Shown: piece after piece, positions 1 to 12,583 of the stretch
Position numbering within the stretch: position 1 is the stretch's first letter
Layout: every line of letters starts with the position of its first letter
Source of the DNA: Hydrangea macrophylla
Taxonomy: Eukaryota; Streptophyta; Magnoliopsida; Cornales; Hydrangeaceae
DNA length: 64,000 nucleotides
Reading direction: 5' to 3'
NCBI GenBank assembly: GCA_033977485.1
Contig: CM066994.1
Location: 45,037,155-45,101,154, forward strand
Notes under the pieces: generated by a model
The model's database searches: none
Seen by the model: the letters and a program-made list of their open reading frames with translations, nothing else
Told to the model about the DNA's origin: nothing
Position numbers and translations under genes: made by a program

Positions 1-2192
1 TCAGATGATTTTGGGAGATTATGGAGCGTAAGGCATGAAGCGGCTCAATCTTTCAGCGTGCTACCTGATTCGGCTTAGCCGATCAGATGATTTTGGAAGA
101 TTATGGAGCGTAAGGCATGAAGCGGCTCAATCTTTCAGCGTGCTACCTGATTCGGCTTAGCCGATCAGATGATTTTGGAAGATTATGAAGTGTAAGGCAT
201 GAAGCGGCTCAATCTTTCAGCGTGCTACCTAATTCGGCGTAGCCGATCAGATGATTTTGGAAGATTATGGAGCGTAAGGCATGGAGCGGCTCAATCTTTC
301 AGCGTGCTACCTGATTCGGCTTAGCCGATCAGATGATTTTGGGAGATTATGGAGCGTAAGGCATGAAGCGGCTCAATCTTTCAGCGTGCTACCTGATTCG
401 GCTTAGCCGATCAAATGATTTTGGAAGATTATGGAGCGTAAGGCATGAAGCAGCTCAATCTTTCAGCGTGCTACCTGATTCGACTTAGCCGATCAGATGA
501 TTTTGGGAGATTATGGAGCGTAAGGCATGAAGCGGCTCAATCTTTCAGCGTGCTACCTGATTCGGCTTAGCCGATCAGATGATTTTGGAAGATTATGGAG
601 CGTAAGGCATGGAGCGGCTCAATCTTTCAGCGTGCTACCTGATTCGGCTTAGCCGATCAGATGATTTTGGAAGATTATGGAGCGTAAGGCATGGAGCGGC
701 TCAATCTTTCAGCGTGCTACCTGATTCGGCTTAGCCGATCAGATGATTTTGGGAGATTATGGAGCGTAAGGCATGAAGCGGCTCAATCTTTCAGCGTGCT
801 GCCTGATTCGGCTTAGCCGATCAGATGATTTTGGAAGATTATAGAGCGTAAGGCATGAAGCGGCTCAATCTTTCAGCGTGCTACCTGATTCGACTTAGTC
901 GATCATATGATTTTGGGAGATTATGGAGCGTAAGGCATGAAGCGGCTCAATCTTTCAGCGTGCTACCTGATTCGGCTTAGCCGATCAGATGATTTTGGAA
1001 GATTATGGAGCGTAAGGCATGGAGCGGCTCAATCTTTCAGCGTGCTACCTGATTCGGCTTAGCCGATCAGATGATTTTGGGAGATTATGGAGCGTAAGGC
1101 ATGAAGCGGCTCAATCTTTCAGCGTGCTACCTGATTCGGCTTAGCCGATCAGATGATTTTGGAAGATTATGGAGCGTAAGGCATGAAGCGGCTCAATCTT
1201 TCAGCGTGCTACCTGATTCGGCTTAGCCGTTCAGATGATTTTGGAAGATTATGGAGCGTAAGGCATGGAGCGGCTCAATCTTTCAGCGTGCTACCTGATT
1301 CGGCTTGGCCGATCAGATGATTTTGGGAGATTATGGAGCGTAAGGCATGAAGCGGCTCAATCGTTCAGCGTGCTACCTGATTCGGCTTAGCCGATCAGAT
1401 GATTTTGGAAGATTATGGAGCGTAAGGCATGGAGCGGCTCAATCTTTCAGCGTGCTACCTGATTCGGCTTAGCCGATCAGATGATTTTGGGAGATTATGG
1501 AGCGTAAGGCATGAAGCGGCTCAATCTTTCAGCGTGCTACCTGATTCGGCTTAGCCGATCAGATGATTTTGGAAGATTATGGAGCGTAAGGCATGGAGCG
1601 GCTCAATCTTTCAGCGTGCTACCTGATTCGGCTTAGCCGATCAGATGATTTTGGGAGATTATGGAGCGTAAGGCATGAAGCGGCTCAATCTTTCAGCGTG
1701 CTACCTGATTCGGCTTAGCCGATCAGATGATTTTGGAAGATTATGGAGCGTAAGGCATGAAGCGGCTCAATCTTTCAGCGTGCTACCTGATTCGGCATAG
1801 CCGATCAGATGATTTTGGAAGATTATGGAGCGTAAGGCATGGAGCGGCTCAATCTTTCAGCGTGCTACCTGATTCGGCTTAGCCGATCAGATGATTTTGG
1901 GAGATTATGGAGCGTAAGGCATGAAGCGGCTCAATCTTTCAGCGTGCTACCTGATTCGGCTTAGCCGATCAGATGATTTTGGAAGATTATGGAGCGTAAG
2001 GCATGAAGCGGCTCAATCTTTCAGCGTGCTACCTGATTCGGCTTGGCCGATCAGATGATTTTGGGAGATTATGGAGTGTAAGGCATGAAGCGGCTCAATC
2101 TTTCAGCGTGCTACCTGATTCGGCGTAGCCGATCAGATGATTTTGGAAGATTATAGAGCGTAAGGCATGGAGCGGCTCAATCTTTCAGCGTG

Positions 2193-5100
2193 CTTCCTGA
2201 TTCGACTTAGCCGATCAGATGATTTTGGGAGATTATGGAGCGTAAGGCATAAAGCGGCTCAATCTTTCAGCGTGCTACCTGATTCGGCTTAGCCGATCAG
2301 ATGATTTTGGAAGATTATGGAGCGTAAGGCATGGAGCGGCTCAATCTTTCAGCGTGCTACCTGATTCGGCTTAGCCGATCAGATGATTTTGGGAGATTAT
2401 GGAGCGTAAGGCATGAAGCGGCTCAATCTTTCAGCGTGCTACCTGATTCGGCTTAGCCGATCAGATGATTTTGGAAGATTATGGAGCGTAAGGCATGAAG
2501 CGGCTCAATCTTTCAGCGTGCTACCTGATTCGGCTTAGCCGATCAGATGATTTTGGAAGATTATGGAGCGTAAGGCATGGAGCGGCTCAATCTTTCAGCG
2601 TGCTACCTGATTCGGCTTAGCCGATCAGATGATTTTGGGAGATTATGGAGCGTAAGGCATGAAGCGGCTCAATCTTTCAGCGAGCTACCTGATTCGGCTT
2701 AGCCGATCAGATGATTTTGGAAGATTATGGAGCGTAAGGCATGAAGCGGCTCAATCTTTCAGCGTGCTACCTGATTCGGCTTAGCCGATCAGATGATTTT
2801 GGAAGATTATGAAGTGTAAGGCATGAAGCGGCTCAATCTTTCAGCGTGCTACCTGATTCGGCGTAGCCGATCAGATGATTTTGGAAGATTATGGAGCGTA
2901 AGGCATGGAGCGGCTCAATCTTTCAGCGTGCTACCTGATTCGGGTTAGCCGATCAGATGATTTTGGGAGATTATGGAGCGTAAGGCATGAAGCGGCTCAA
3001 TCTTTCAGCGTGCTACCTGATTCGGCTTAGCCGATCAGATGATTTTGGAAGATTATAGAGCGTAAGGCATGAAGCGGCTCAATCTTTCAGCGTGCTACCT
3101 GATTCGACTTAGTCGATCATATGATTTTGGGAGATTATGGAGCGTAAGGCATGAAGCGGCTCAATCTTTCAGCGTGCTACCTGATTCGGCTTAGCCGATC
3201 AGATGATTTTGGAAGATTATGGAGCGTAAGGCATGGAGCGGCTCAATCTTTCAGCGTGCTACCTGATTCGGCTTAGCCGATCAGATGATTTTGGAAGATT
3301 ATGGAGCGTAAGGCATGGAGCGGCTCAATCTTTCAGCGTGCTACCTGATTCGGCTTAGCCGATCAGATGATTTTGGAAGATTATGGAGCGTAAGGCATGG
3401 AGCGGCTCAATCTTTCAGCGTGCTACCTGATTCGGCTTAGCCGATCAGATGATTTTGGGAGATTATGGAGCGTAAGGCATGAAGCGGCTCAATCTTTCAG
3501 CGTGCTACCTGATTCGGCTTAGCCAATCAGATGATTTTGGAAGATTATGAAGTGTAAGGCATGAAGCGGCTCAATCTTTCAGCATGCTACCTGATTCGGC
3601 TTAGCCGATCAGATGATTTTGGAAGATTATGGAGCGTAAGGCATGGAGCGGCTCAATCTTTTAGCGTGCTACCTGATTCGGCTTAGCCGATCAGATGATT
3701 TTGGGAGATTATGGAGCGTAAGGCATGAAGCGGCTCAATCTTTCAGCGTGCTACCTGATTCGGCTTAGCCGATCAGATGATTTTGGAAGATTATGGAGCG
3801 TAAGGCATGAAGCGGCTCAATCTTTCAGCGTGCTACCTGATTCGGCTTAGCCGATCAGATGATTTTGGAAGATTATGGAGCGTAAGGCATGAAGCGGCTC
3901 AATCTTTCAGCGTGCTACCTGATTCGGCTTAGCCGTTCAGATGATTTTGGAAGATTATGGAGCGTAAGGCATGGAGCGGCTCAATCTTTCAGCGTGCTAC
4001 CTGATTCGGCTTGGCCGATCAGATGATTTTGGGAGATTATGGAGCGTAAGGCATGAAGCGGCTCAATCTTTCAGCGTGCTACCTGATTCGGCTTAGCCGA
4101 TCAGATAATTTTGGAAGATTATAGAGCGTAAGGCATGAAGCGGCTCAATCTTTCAGCGTGCTTCCTGATTCGACTTAGCCGATCAGATGATTTTGGGAGA
4201 TTATGGAGCGTAAGGCATAAAGCGGCTCAATCTTTCAGCGTGCTACCTGATTCGGCTTAGCCGATCAGATGATTTTGGAAGATTATGGAGCGTAAGGCAT
4301 GGAGCGGCTCAATCTTTCAGCGTGCTACCTGATTCGGCTTAGCCGATCAGATGATTTTGGGAGATTATGGAGCGTAAGGCATGAAGCGGCTCAATCTTTC
4401 AGCGTGCTACCTGATTCCGCTTAGCCGATCAGATGATTTTGGAAGATTATGGAGCGTAAGGCATGAAGCGGCTCAATCTTTCAGCGTGCTACCTGATTCG
4501 GCTTAGCCGATCAGATGATTTTGGAAGATTATGGAGCGTAAGGCATGGAGCGGCTCAATCTTTCAGCGTGCTACCTGATTCGGCTTAGCCGATCAGATGA
4601 TTTTGGGAGATTATGGAGCGTAAGGCATGAAGCGGCTCAATCTTTCAGCGAGCTACCTGATTCGGCTTAGCCGATCAGATGATTTTGGAAGATTATGGAG
4701 CGTAAGGCATGAAGCGGCTCAATCTTTCAGCGTGCTACCTGATTCGGCTTAGCCGATCAGATGATTTTGGAAGATTATGAAGTGTAAGGCATGAAGCGGC
4801 TCAATCTTTCAGCGTGCTACCTGATTCGGCGTAGCCGATCAGATGATTTTGGAAGATTATGGAGCGTAAGGCATGGAGCGGCTCAATCTTTCAGCGTGCT
4901 ACCTGATTCGGGTTAGCCGATCAGATGATTTTGGGAGATTATGGAGCGTAAGGCATGAAGCGGCTCAATCTTTCAGCGTGCTACCTGATTCGGCTTAGCC
5001 GATCAGATGATTTTGGAAGATTATAGAGCGTAAGGCATGAAGCGGCTCAATCTTTCAGCGTGCTACCTGATTCGACTTAGTCGATCATATGATTTTGGGA

Positions 5101-7709
5101 GATTATGGAGCGTAAGGCATGAAGCGGCTCAATCTTTCAGCGTGCTACCTGATTCGGCTTAGCCGATCAGATGATTTTGGAAGATTATGGAGCGTAAGGC
5201 ATGGAGCGGCTCAATCTTTCAGCGTGCTACCTGATTCGGCTTAGCCGATCAGATGATTTTGGAAGATTATGGAGCGTAAGGCATGGAGCGGCTCAATCTT
5301 TCAGCGTGCTACCTGATTCGGCTTAGCCGATCAGATGATTTTGGGAGATTATGGAGCGTAAGGCATGAAGCGGCTCAATCTTTCAGCGTGCTGCCTGATT
5401 CGGCTTAGCCGATCAGATGATTTTGGAAGATTATAGAGCGTAAGGCATGAAGCGGCTCAATCTTTCAGCGTGCTACCTGATTCGACTTAGTCGATCATAT
5501 GATTTTGGGAGATTATGGAGCGTAAGGCATGAAGCGGCTCAATCTTTCAGCGTGCTACCTGATTCGGCTTAGCCGATCAGATGATTTTGGAAGATTATGG
5601 AGCGTAAGGCATGGAGCGGCTCAATCTTTCAGCGTGCTACCTGATTCAGCTTAGCCGATCAGATGATTTTGGGAGATTATGGAGCGTAAGGCATGAAGCG
5701 GCTCAATCTTTCAGCGTGTTACCTGATTCGGCTTAGCCGATCTGATGATTTTGGAAGATTATGGAGCGTAAGGCATGAAGCGGCTCAATCTTTCAGCGTG
5801 CTACCTGATTCGGCTTAGCCGATCAGATGATTTTGGAAGATTATGGAGCATAAGGCATGAAGCGGATCAATCTTTCAGCGTGCTACCTGATTCGGCTTAG
5901 CCGATCAGATGATTTTGGGAGATTATGGAGCATAAGGCATGAAGCGGCTCAATCGTTCAGCGTGCTACCTGATTCGGCTTAGCCGATCAGATGATTTTGG
6001 AAGATTATGGAGCGTAAGGCATGGAGCGGCTTAATCTTTCAGCGTGCTACCTGATTCGGCTTAGCCGATCAGATGATTTTGGAAGATTATAGAGCGTAAA
6101 GCATGAAGCGGCTCAATCTTTCAGCGTGCTTCCTGATTCGACTTAGCCGATCAGATGATTTTGGGAGATTATGGAGCGTAAGGCATGAAGCGGCTCAATC
6201 TTTCAGCGTGCTACCTGATTCGGCTTAGCCGATCAGATGATTTTGGAAGATTATGGAGCGTAAGGCATGGAGCGGCTCAATCTTTCAGCGTGCTACCTGA
6301 TTCGGCTTAGCCGATCAGATGATTTTGGGAGATTATGGAGCGTAAGGCATGAAGCGGCTCAATCTTTCAGCGTGCTACCTGATTCGGCTTAGCCGATCAG
6401 ATGATTTTGGAAGATTATGGAGCGTAAGGCATGAAGCGGCTCAATCTTTCAGCGTGCTACCTGATTCGGCTTAGCCGATCAGATGATTTTGGAAGATTAT
6501 GGAGCGTAAGGCATGAAGCGGCTCAATCTTTCAGCGTGCTACCTGATTCGGCTTAGCCGATCAGATGATTTTGGGAGATTATGGAGCGTAAGGCATGAAG
6601 CGGCTCAATCTTTCAGCGTGCTACCTGATTCGGCTTAGCCGATCAGATGATTTTGGAAGATTATGGAGCGTAAGGCATGAAGCGGCTCAATCTTTCAGCG
6701 TGCTACCTGATTCGGCTTAGCTGATCAGATGATTTTGGAAGATTATGAAGTGTAAGGCATGAAGCGGCTCAATCTTTCAGCGTGCTACCTGATTCGGCGT
6801 AGCCGATCAGATGATTTTGGAAGATTATGGAGCGTAAGGCATGGAGCGGCTCAATCTTTCAGCGTGCTACCTGATTCGGCTTAGCCGATCAGATGATTTT
6901 GGGAGATTATGGAGCGTAAGGCATGAAGCGGCTCAATCTTTCAGCGTGCTACCTGATTCGGCTTAGCCGATCAGATGATTTTGGAAGATTATAGAGCGTA
7001 AGGCATGAAGCGGCTCAATCTTTCAGCGTGCTACCTGATTCGACTTAGTCGATCATATGATTTTGGGAGAATATGGAGCGTAAGGCATGAAGCGGCTCAA
7101 TCTTTCAGCGTGCTACCTGATTCGGCTTAGCCGATCAGATGATTTTGGAAGATTATGGAGCGTAAGGCATGGAGCGGCTCAATCTTTCAGCGTGCTACCT
7201 GATTCGGCTTAGCCGATCAGATGATTTTGGAAGATTATGGAGCGTAAGGCATGGAGCGGCTCAATCTTTCAGCGTGCTACCTGATTCGGCTTAGCCGATC
7301 AGATGATTTTGGGAGATTATGGAGCGTAAGGCATGAAGCGGCTCAATCTTTCAGCGTGCTGCCTGATTCGGCTTAGCCGATCAGATGATTTTGGAAGATT
7401 ATAGAGCGTAAGGCATGAAGCGGCTCAATCTTTCAGCGTGCTACCTGATTCGACTTAGTCGATCATATGATTTTGGGAGATTATGGAGCGTAAGGCATGA
7501 AGCGGCTCAATCTTTCAGCGTGCTACCTGATTCGGCTTAGCCGATCAGATGATTTTGGAAGATTATGGAGCGTAAGGCATGGAGCGGCTCAATCTTTCAG
7601 CGTGCTACCTGATTCGGCTTAGCCGATCAGATGATTTTGGGAGATTATGGAGCGTAAGGCATGAAGCGGCTCAATCTTTCAGCGTGTTACCTGATTCGGC
7701 TTAGCCGAT
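2193..7709. repeat. Higher-order repeat of 24 monomers (1968 bp)
   Basis: Rare monomer variants recur at a spacing of exactly 1968 bp (24 x 82): cttcctg at 2193, 4161 and 6129; gaagtgtaag at 2811, 4779 and 6747; gatcatatg at 3115, 5083 and 7051, and again at 5493 and 7461; tctgatg at 5741 and 7709. This shows about three tandem copies of a 24-monomer block. The copies are not identical throughout: markers at 3549 and 3937 lack partners 1968 bp on. Confidence 0.85.
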
Positions 7710-8140
7710 CTGATGATTTTGGAAGATTATGGAGCGTAAGGCATGAAGCGGCTCAATCTTTCAGCGTGCTACCTGATTCGGCTTAGCCGATCAGATGATT
7801 TTGGAAGATTATGGAGCATAAGGCATGAAGCGGATCAATCTTTCAGCGTGCTACCTGATTCGGCTTAGCCGATCAGATGATTTTGGGAGATTATGGAGCG
7901 TAAGGCATGAAGCGGCTCAATCGTTCAGCGTGCTACCTGTTTCGGCTTAGCCGATCAGATGATTTTGGAAGATTATGGAGCGTAAGGCATGGAGCGGCTC
8001 AATCTTTCAGCGTGCTACCTGATTCGGCTTAGCCGATCAGATGATTTTGGGAGATTATGGAGCGTAAGGCATGAAGCGGCTCAATCTTTCAGCGTGCTAC
8101 CTGATTCGGCTTAGCCAATCAGATGATTTTGGAAGATTAT

Positions 8141-9675
8141 GAAGTGTAAGGCATGAAGCGGCTCAATCTTTCAGCATGCTACCTGATTCGGCTTAGCCGA
8201 TCAGATGATTTTGGAAGATTATGGAGCGTAAGGCATGGAGCGGCTCAATCTTTTAGCGTGCTACCTGATTCGGCTTAGCCGATCAGATGATTTTGGGAGA
8301 TTATGGAGCGTAAGGCATGCAGCGGCTCAATCTTTTAGCGTGCTACCTGATTCGGCTTAGCCGATCAGATGATTTTGGAAGATTATGGAGCGTAAGGCAT
8401 GAAGCGGCTCAATCTTTCAGCGTGCTACCTGATTCGGCTTAGCCGATCAGATGATTTTGGAAGATTATGGAGCGTAAGGCATGAAGCGGCTCAATCTTTC
8501 AGCGTGCTACCTGATTCGGCTTAGCCGTTCAGATGATTTTGGAAGATTATGGAGCGTAAGGCATGGAGCGGCTCAATCTTTCAGCGTGCTACCTGATTCG
8601 GCTTGGCCGATCAGATGATTTTGGGAGATTATGGAGCGTAAGGCATGAAGCGGCTCAATCTTTCAGCGTGCTACCTGATTCGGCTTAGCCGATCAGATGA
8701 TTTTGGAAGATTATAGAGCGTAAGGCATGAAGCGGCTCAATCTTTCAGCGTGCTTCCTGATTCGACTTAGCCGATCAGATGATTTTGGGAGATTATGGAG
8801 CGTAAGGCATGAAGCGGCTCAATCTTTCAGCGTGCTACCTGATTCGGCTTAGCCGATCAGATGATTTTGGAAGATTATGGAGCGTAAGGCATGGAGCGGC
8901 TCAATCTTTCAGCGTGCTACCTGATTCGGCTTAGCCGATCAGATGATTTTTGGAGATTATGGAGCGTAAGGCATGAAGCGGCTCAATCTTTCAGCGTGCT
9001 ACCTGATTCGGCTTAGCCGATCAGATGATTTTGGAAGATTATGGAGCGTAAGGCATGAAGCGGCTCAATCTTTCAGCGTGCTACCTGATTCGGCTTAGCC
9101 CATCAGATGATTTTGGAAGATTATGGAGCGTAAGGCATGGAGCGGCTCAATCTTTCAGCGTGCTACCTGATTCGGCTTAGCCGATCAGATGATTTTGGGA
9201 GATTATGGAGCGTAAGGCATGAAGCGGCTCAATCTTTCAGCGTGCTACCTGATTCGGCTTAGCCGATCAGATGATTTTGGAAGATTATGGAGCGTAAGGC
9301 ATGAAGCGGCTCAATCTTTCAGCGTGCTACCTGATTCGGCTTAGTCGATCAGATGATTTTGGAAGATTATGAAGTGTAAGGCATGAAGCGGCTCAATCTT
9401 TCAGCGTGCTACCTGATTCGGCGTAGCCGATCAGATGATTTTGGAAGATTATGGAGCGTAAGGCATGGAGCGGCTCAATCTTTCAGCGTGCTACCTGATT
9501 CGGCTTAGCCGATCAGATGATTTTGGGAGATTATGGAGCGTAAGGCATGAAGCGGCTCAATCTTTCAGCGTGCTACCTGATTCGGCTTAGCCGATCAGAT
9601 GATTTTGGAAGATTATAGAGCGTAAGGCATGAAGCGGCTCAATCTTTCAGCGTGCTACCTGATTCGACTTAGTCG
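8141..9675. repeat. Segmental duplicate of array block 3549-5083 (offset 56 monomers)
   Basis: Five rare markers shift together by 4592 bp (56 x 82): gaagtgtaag 3549 to 8141, the ccgttcag form 3937 to 8529, cttcctg 4161 to 8753, gaagtgtaag 4779 to 9371, and gatcatatg 5083 to 9675. At least 1.5 kb was therefore copied as a unit. The block cuts across the 24-monomer repeat, so duplications overlap and happened in more than one step. Confidence 0.8.
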
Positions 9676-11390
9676 ATCATATGATTTTGGGAGATTATGG
9701 AGCGTAAGGCATGAAGCGGCTCAATCTTTCAGCGTGCTACCTGATTCGGCTTAGCCGATCAGATGATTTTGGAAGATTATGGAGCGTAAGGCATGGAGCG
9801 GCTCAATCTTTCAGCGTGCTACCTGATTCGGCTTAGCCGATCAGATGATTTTGGGAGATTATGGAGCGTAAGGCATGAAGCGGCTCAATCTTTCAGCGTG
9901 CTACCTGATTCGGCTTAGCCGATCAGATGATTTTGGAAGATTATGGAGCGTAAGGCATGAAGCGGCTCAATCTTTCAGCGTGCTACCTGATTCGGCTTAG
10001 CCCATCAGATGATTTTGGAAGATTATGGAGCGTAAGGCATGGAGCGGCTCAATCTTTCAGCGTGCTACCTGATTCGGCTTAGCCGATCAGATGATTTTGG
10101 GAGATTATGGAGCGTAAGGCATGAAGCGGCTCAATCTTTCAGCGTGCTACCTGATTCGGCTTAGCCGATCAGATGATTTTGGAAGATTATGGAGCGTAAG
10201 GCATGAAGCGGCTCAATCTTTCAGCGTGCTACCTGATTCGGCTTAGCCGATCAGATGATTTTGGAAGATTATGAAGTGTAAGGCATGAAGCGGCTCAATC
10301 TTTCAGCGTGCTACCTGATTCGGCGTAGCCGATCAGATGATTTTGGAAGATTATGGAGCGTAAGGCATGGAGCGGCTCAATCTTTCAGCGTGCTACCTGA
10401 TTCGGCTTAGCCGATCAGATGATTTTGGGAGATTATGGAGCGTAAGGCATGAAGCGGCTCAATCTTTCAGCGTGCTACCTGATTCGGCTTAGCCGATCAG
10501 ATGATTTTGGAAGATTATAGAGCGTAAGGCATGAAGCGGCTCAATCTTTCAGCGTGCTACCTGATTCGACTTAGTCGATCATATGATTTTGGGAGATTAT
10601 GGAGCGTAAGGCATGAAGCGGCTCAATCTTTCAGCGTGCTACCTGATTCGGCTTAGCCGATCAGATGATTTTGGAAGATTATGGAGCGTAAGGCTTGGAG
10701 CGGCTCAATCTTTCAGCGTGCTACCTGATTCGGCTTAGCCGATCAGATGATTTTGGGAGATTATGGAGCGTAAGGCATGAAGCGGCTCAATCTTTCAGCG
10801 TGTTACCTGATTCGGCTTAGCCGATCTGATGATTTTAGAAGATTATGGAGCGTAAGGCATGAAGCGGCTCAATCTTTCAGCGTGCTACCTGATTCGGCTT
10901 AGCCGATCAGATGATTTTGGAAGATTATGGAGCATAAGGCATGAAGCGGCTCAATCTTTCAGCGTGCTACCTGATTCGGCTTAGCCGATCAGATGATTTT
11001 GGGAGATTATGGAGCGTAAGGCATGAAGCGGCTCAATCGTTCAGCGTGCTACCTGATTCGGCTTAGCCGATCAGATGATTTTGGAAGATTATGGAGCGTA
11101 AGGCATGGAGCGGCTCAATCTTTCAGCGTGCTACCTGATTCGGCTTAGCCGATCAGATGATTTTGGGAGATTATGGAGCGTAAGGCATGAAGCGGCTCAA
11201 TCTTTCAGCGTGCTACCTGATTCGGCTTAGCCGATCAGATGATTTTGGAAGATTATGTAGCGTAAGGCATGAAGCGGCTCAATCTTTCAGCGTGCTACCT
11301 GATTCGACTTAGTCGATCAGATGATTTTGGGAGATTATGGCGCGTAAGGCATGAATCGGCTCAATCTTTCAGCGTGCTACCTGATTTGGC

Positions 11391-11470
11391 TATGGAGTAT
11401 AAGGCGCATGGCGCATCTCAGTCAATCAGACGATTCTCATACGCATGTGAAATGTGTATACATCAGTCAT
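11391..11470 (+). repeat. Degenerate edge of the satellite array
   Basis: The last full-register monomer begins at 11317 and already has private changes (gcgcgtaagg, gaatcgg). From 11391 the text still follows the monomer order, with tatggagtataaggcgcatgg and then ctcagtcaatcagacgattctc, but with deletions and many substitutions. Similarity fades by about 11470. Low-homogeneity ends are expected for satellites that are evened out by unequal exchange. Confidence 0.7.
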
Positions 11471-11639
11471 GATGTTCCTAGAGTAGGACGGTATCATAAT
11501 AGGATAATTCAGTGTATATGGTGCATTTCTGATAATAGGAAGAGTAACGTGACTCGGGATCATCACGATTGGGAGCATAAGATATAAGATTGCATGAGCA
11601 TGTGCATCACGATAAGATAGGTGCATTCATCTGTGTGAC

Positions 11640-11879
11640 TACCTGCGTTGGTGTATTGTTGTCCTTTGCCCGAACTACGTCCTGGTCTGATTCCCATTGG
11701 GATACGTAGGTAGCTCACCTTTGAGCACGACCAGCATTTGGCTATCACCCGATTTTGCAACGCACTTTTGTTTTTTTACCTGGATTCGACTATTTGGTCA
11801 AAGGCTTGTCTTTCACACAGGCTTTGACATTCGCTTGTGATATGCGTTGCTTCACGAGCTCTGTCAAAGAGGGGCAAAC
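11640..11879 (+). mobile_element. 3' untranslated end and polypurine tract of a Tat/Ogre-like Ty3 retrotransposon
   Basis: The stretch 11665-11730 carries a cgaactacgt...gattcc...gggatacgtaggtagc block that I recognise from the region just before the 3' LTR of plant Tat-lineage (Ogre-like) elements. A purine-rich tract, caaagaggggcaaac, at about 11865-11879 directly precedes the LTR start. Sense is plus, so the satellite lies upstream, in the position of this element's 3' UTR. No polyprotein is in the window; it would lie left of the array if it exists. Confidence 0.65.
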
Positions 11880-12382
11880 TGTAGACACCCTAATTTTGAC
11901 CAAACATCAAATCCAGGGATTGGTTACCTCTCAAAGACCGATGATGACGATGTCCGTGACATTCGAGGATTTTCCAAGAAATTCAAAATCTTCAAGAAAT
12001 TTTTTTAGAAAATAATAATAATAAAGGGAGAGGATTCAGGCATTCGGGGGAAAACCCGAACGACGAAGAACGTGTGAGAAACCCAGTCTGGAAATCCATT
12101 TTATTTTAAAGAAAAGAGAATTAATAAACAAAAAAAAAAAGAGAGAGAAAGAGGGAGTTTCCTTGAAAAAAAAGGGAGGACAAAATAAAAGATTTTTGAA
12201 GAAGAGAAAATACATAGTATATTAAAAAATATACCATGCACATGGTTGATACCATGCACATGGGGGATCTTAATGCAAATATATACATACATAAAATAAA
12301 AAATTTTGTTTAAACCAACATACTTTTGAAAAATAAAAAAGAGGGACAAAATTCAGTTAGCCCCGGCACGCGGAAAACGCGA

Positions 12383-12485
12383 CGGCACTCACTGAGTGCC
12401 GCGCCGGCACTCACTGTTTGCCGTCCGGCACTCAGCGAGTGCCGCCCGGCATTCAGTAAGTGCCGCCGGCACCCAGCGAGTGCCG
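12383..12485 (+). repeat. Five-copy GC-rich dyad minisatellite in LTR U3
   Basis: Five 19-bp units of the form cggcactc-nnn-gagtgccg start at 12383, 12405, 12426, 12447 and 12467, spaced 20-22 bp apart. Arms of the first unit are perfect 8-bp inverted repeats; others have one or two changes. They sit about 100 bp upstream of the TATA box in an otherwise AT-rich LTR. They could be protein-binding sites for LTR transcription, or simple tandem amplification. Confidence 0.8.
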
Positions 12486-12583
12486 CTGGCTGTAACAGAC
12501 TGCATCTTCTCACATGTTCTAGAAGAAAACCTTGCACATGGGTCTCCACCCGAATTTACCCATCTATCCCTGGAATAATGGCC

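Larger units (their letters stand above)
1..11390. repeat. 82-bp tandem satellite array, ~139 monomers, open at the left window edge
   Basis: The stretch is a head-to-tail array of an 82-bp unit. The start motif tcagatgatttt recurs at 1, 83, 165 and still in the same register at 11317 (1 + 138 x 82), so there is no net insertion or deletion across the array. Monomers differ only by substitutions. Common variants are gggaga/ggaaga near unit base 12, gcatgaagc/gcatggagc in the middle, and rarer marks such as gaagtgtaag (187, 2811, 3549, 4779, 6747, 8141, 9371, 10273) and gatcatatg (901, 3115, 5083, 5493, 7051, 7461, 9675, 10577). No frame stays open across units, so it is non-coding. There are no unique spacers, so it is not CRISPR-like. 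The array reaches the window edge, so its full length is unknown. A role (centromeric, heterochromatic or none) cannot be told from sequence. Confidence 0.98.

Noticed and set aside
1..11390. CRISPR-like regular repeats
   Set aside because: Units are contiguous with no unique spacers, and the context is a plant retrotransposon.
11269..11626. Short ORFs at the satellite edge
   Set aside because: They are opened by decay of array stops and overlap on both strands; no family resemblance.
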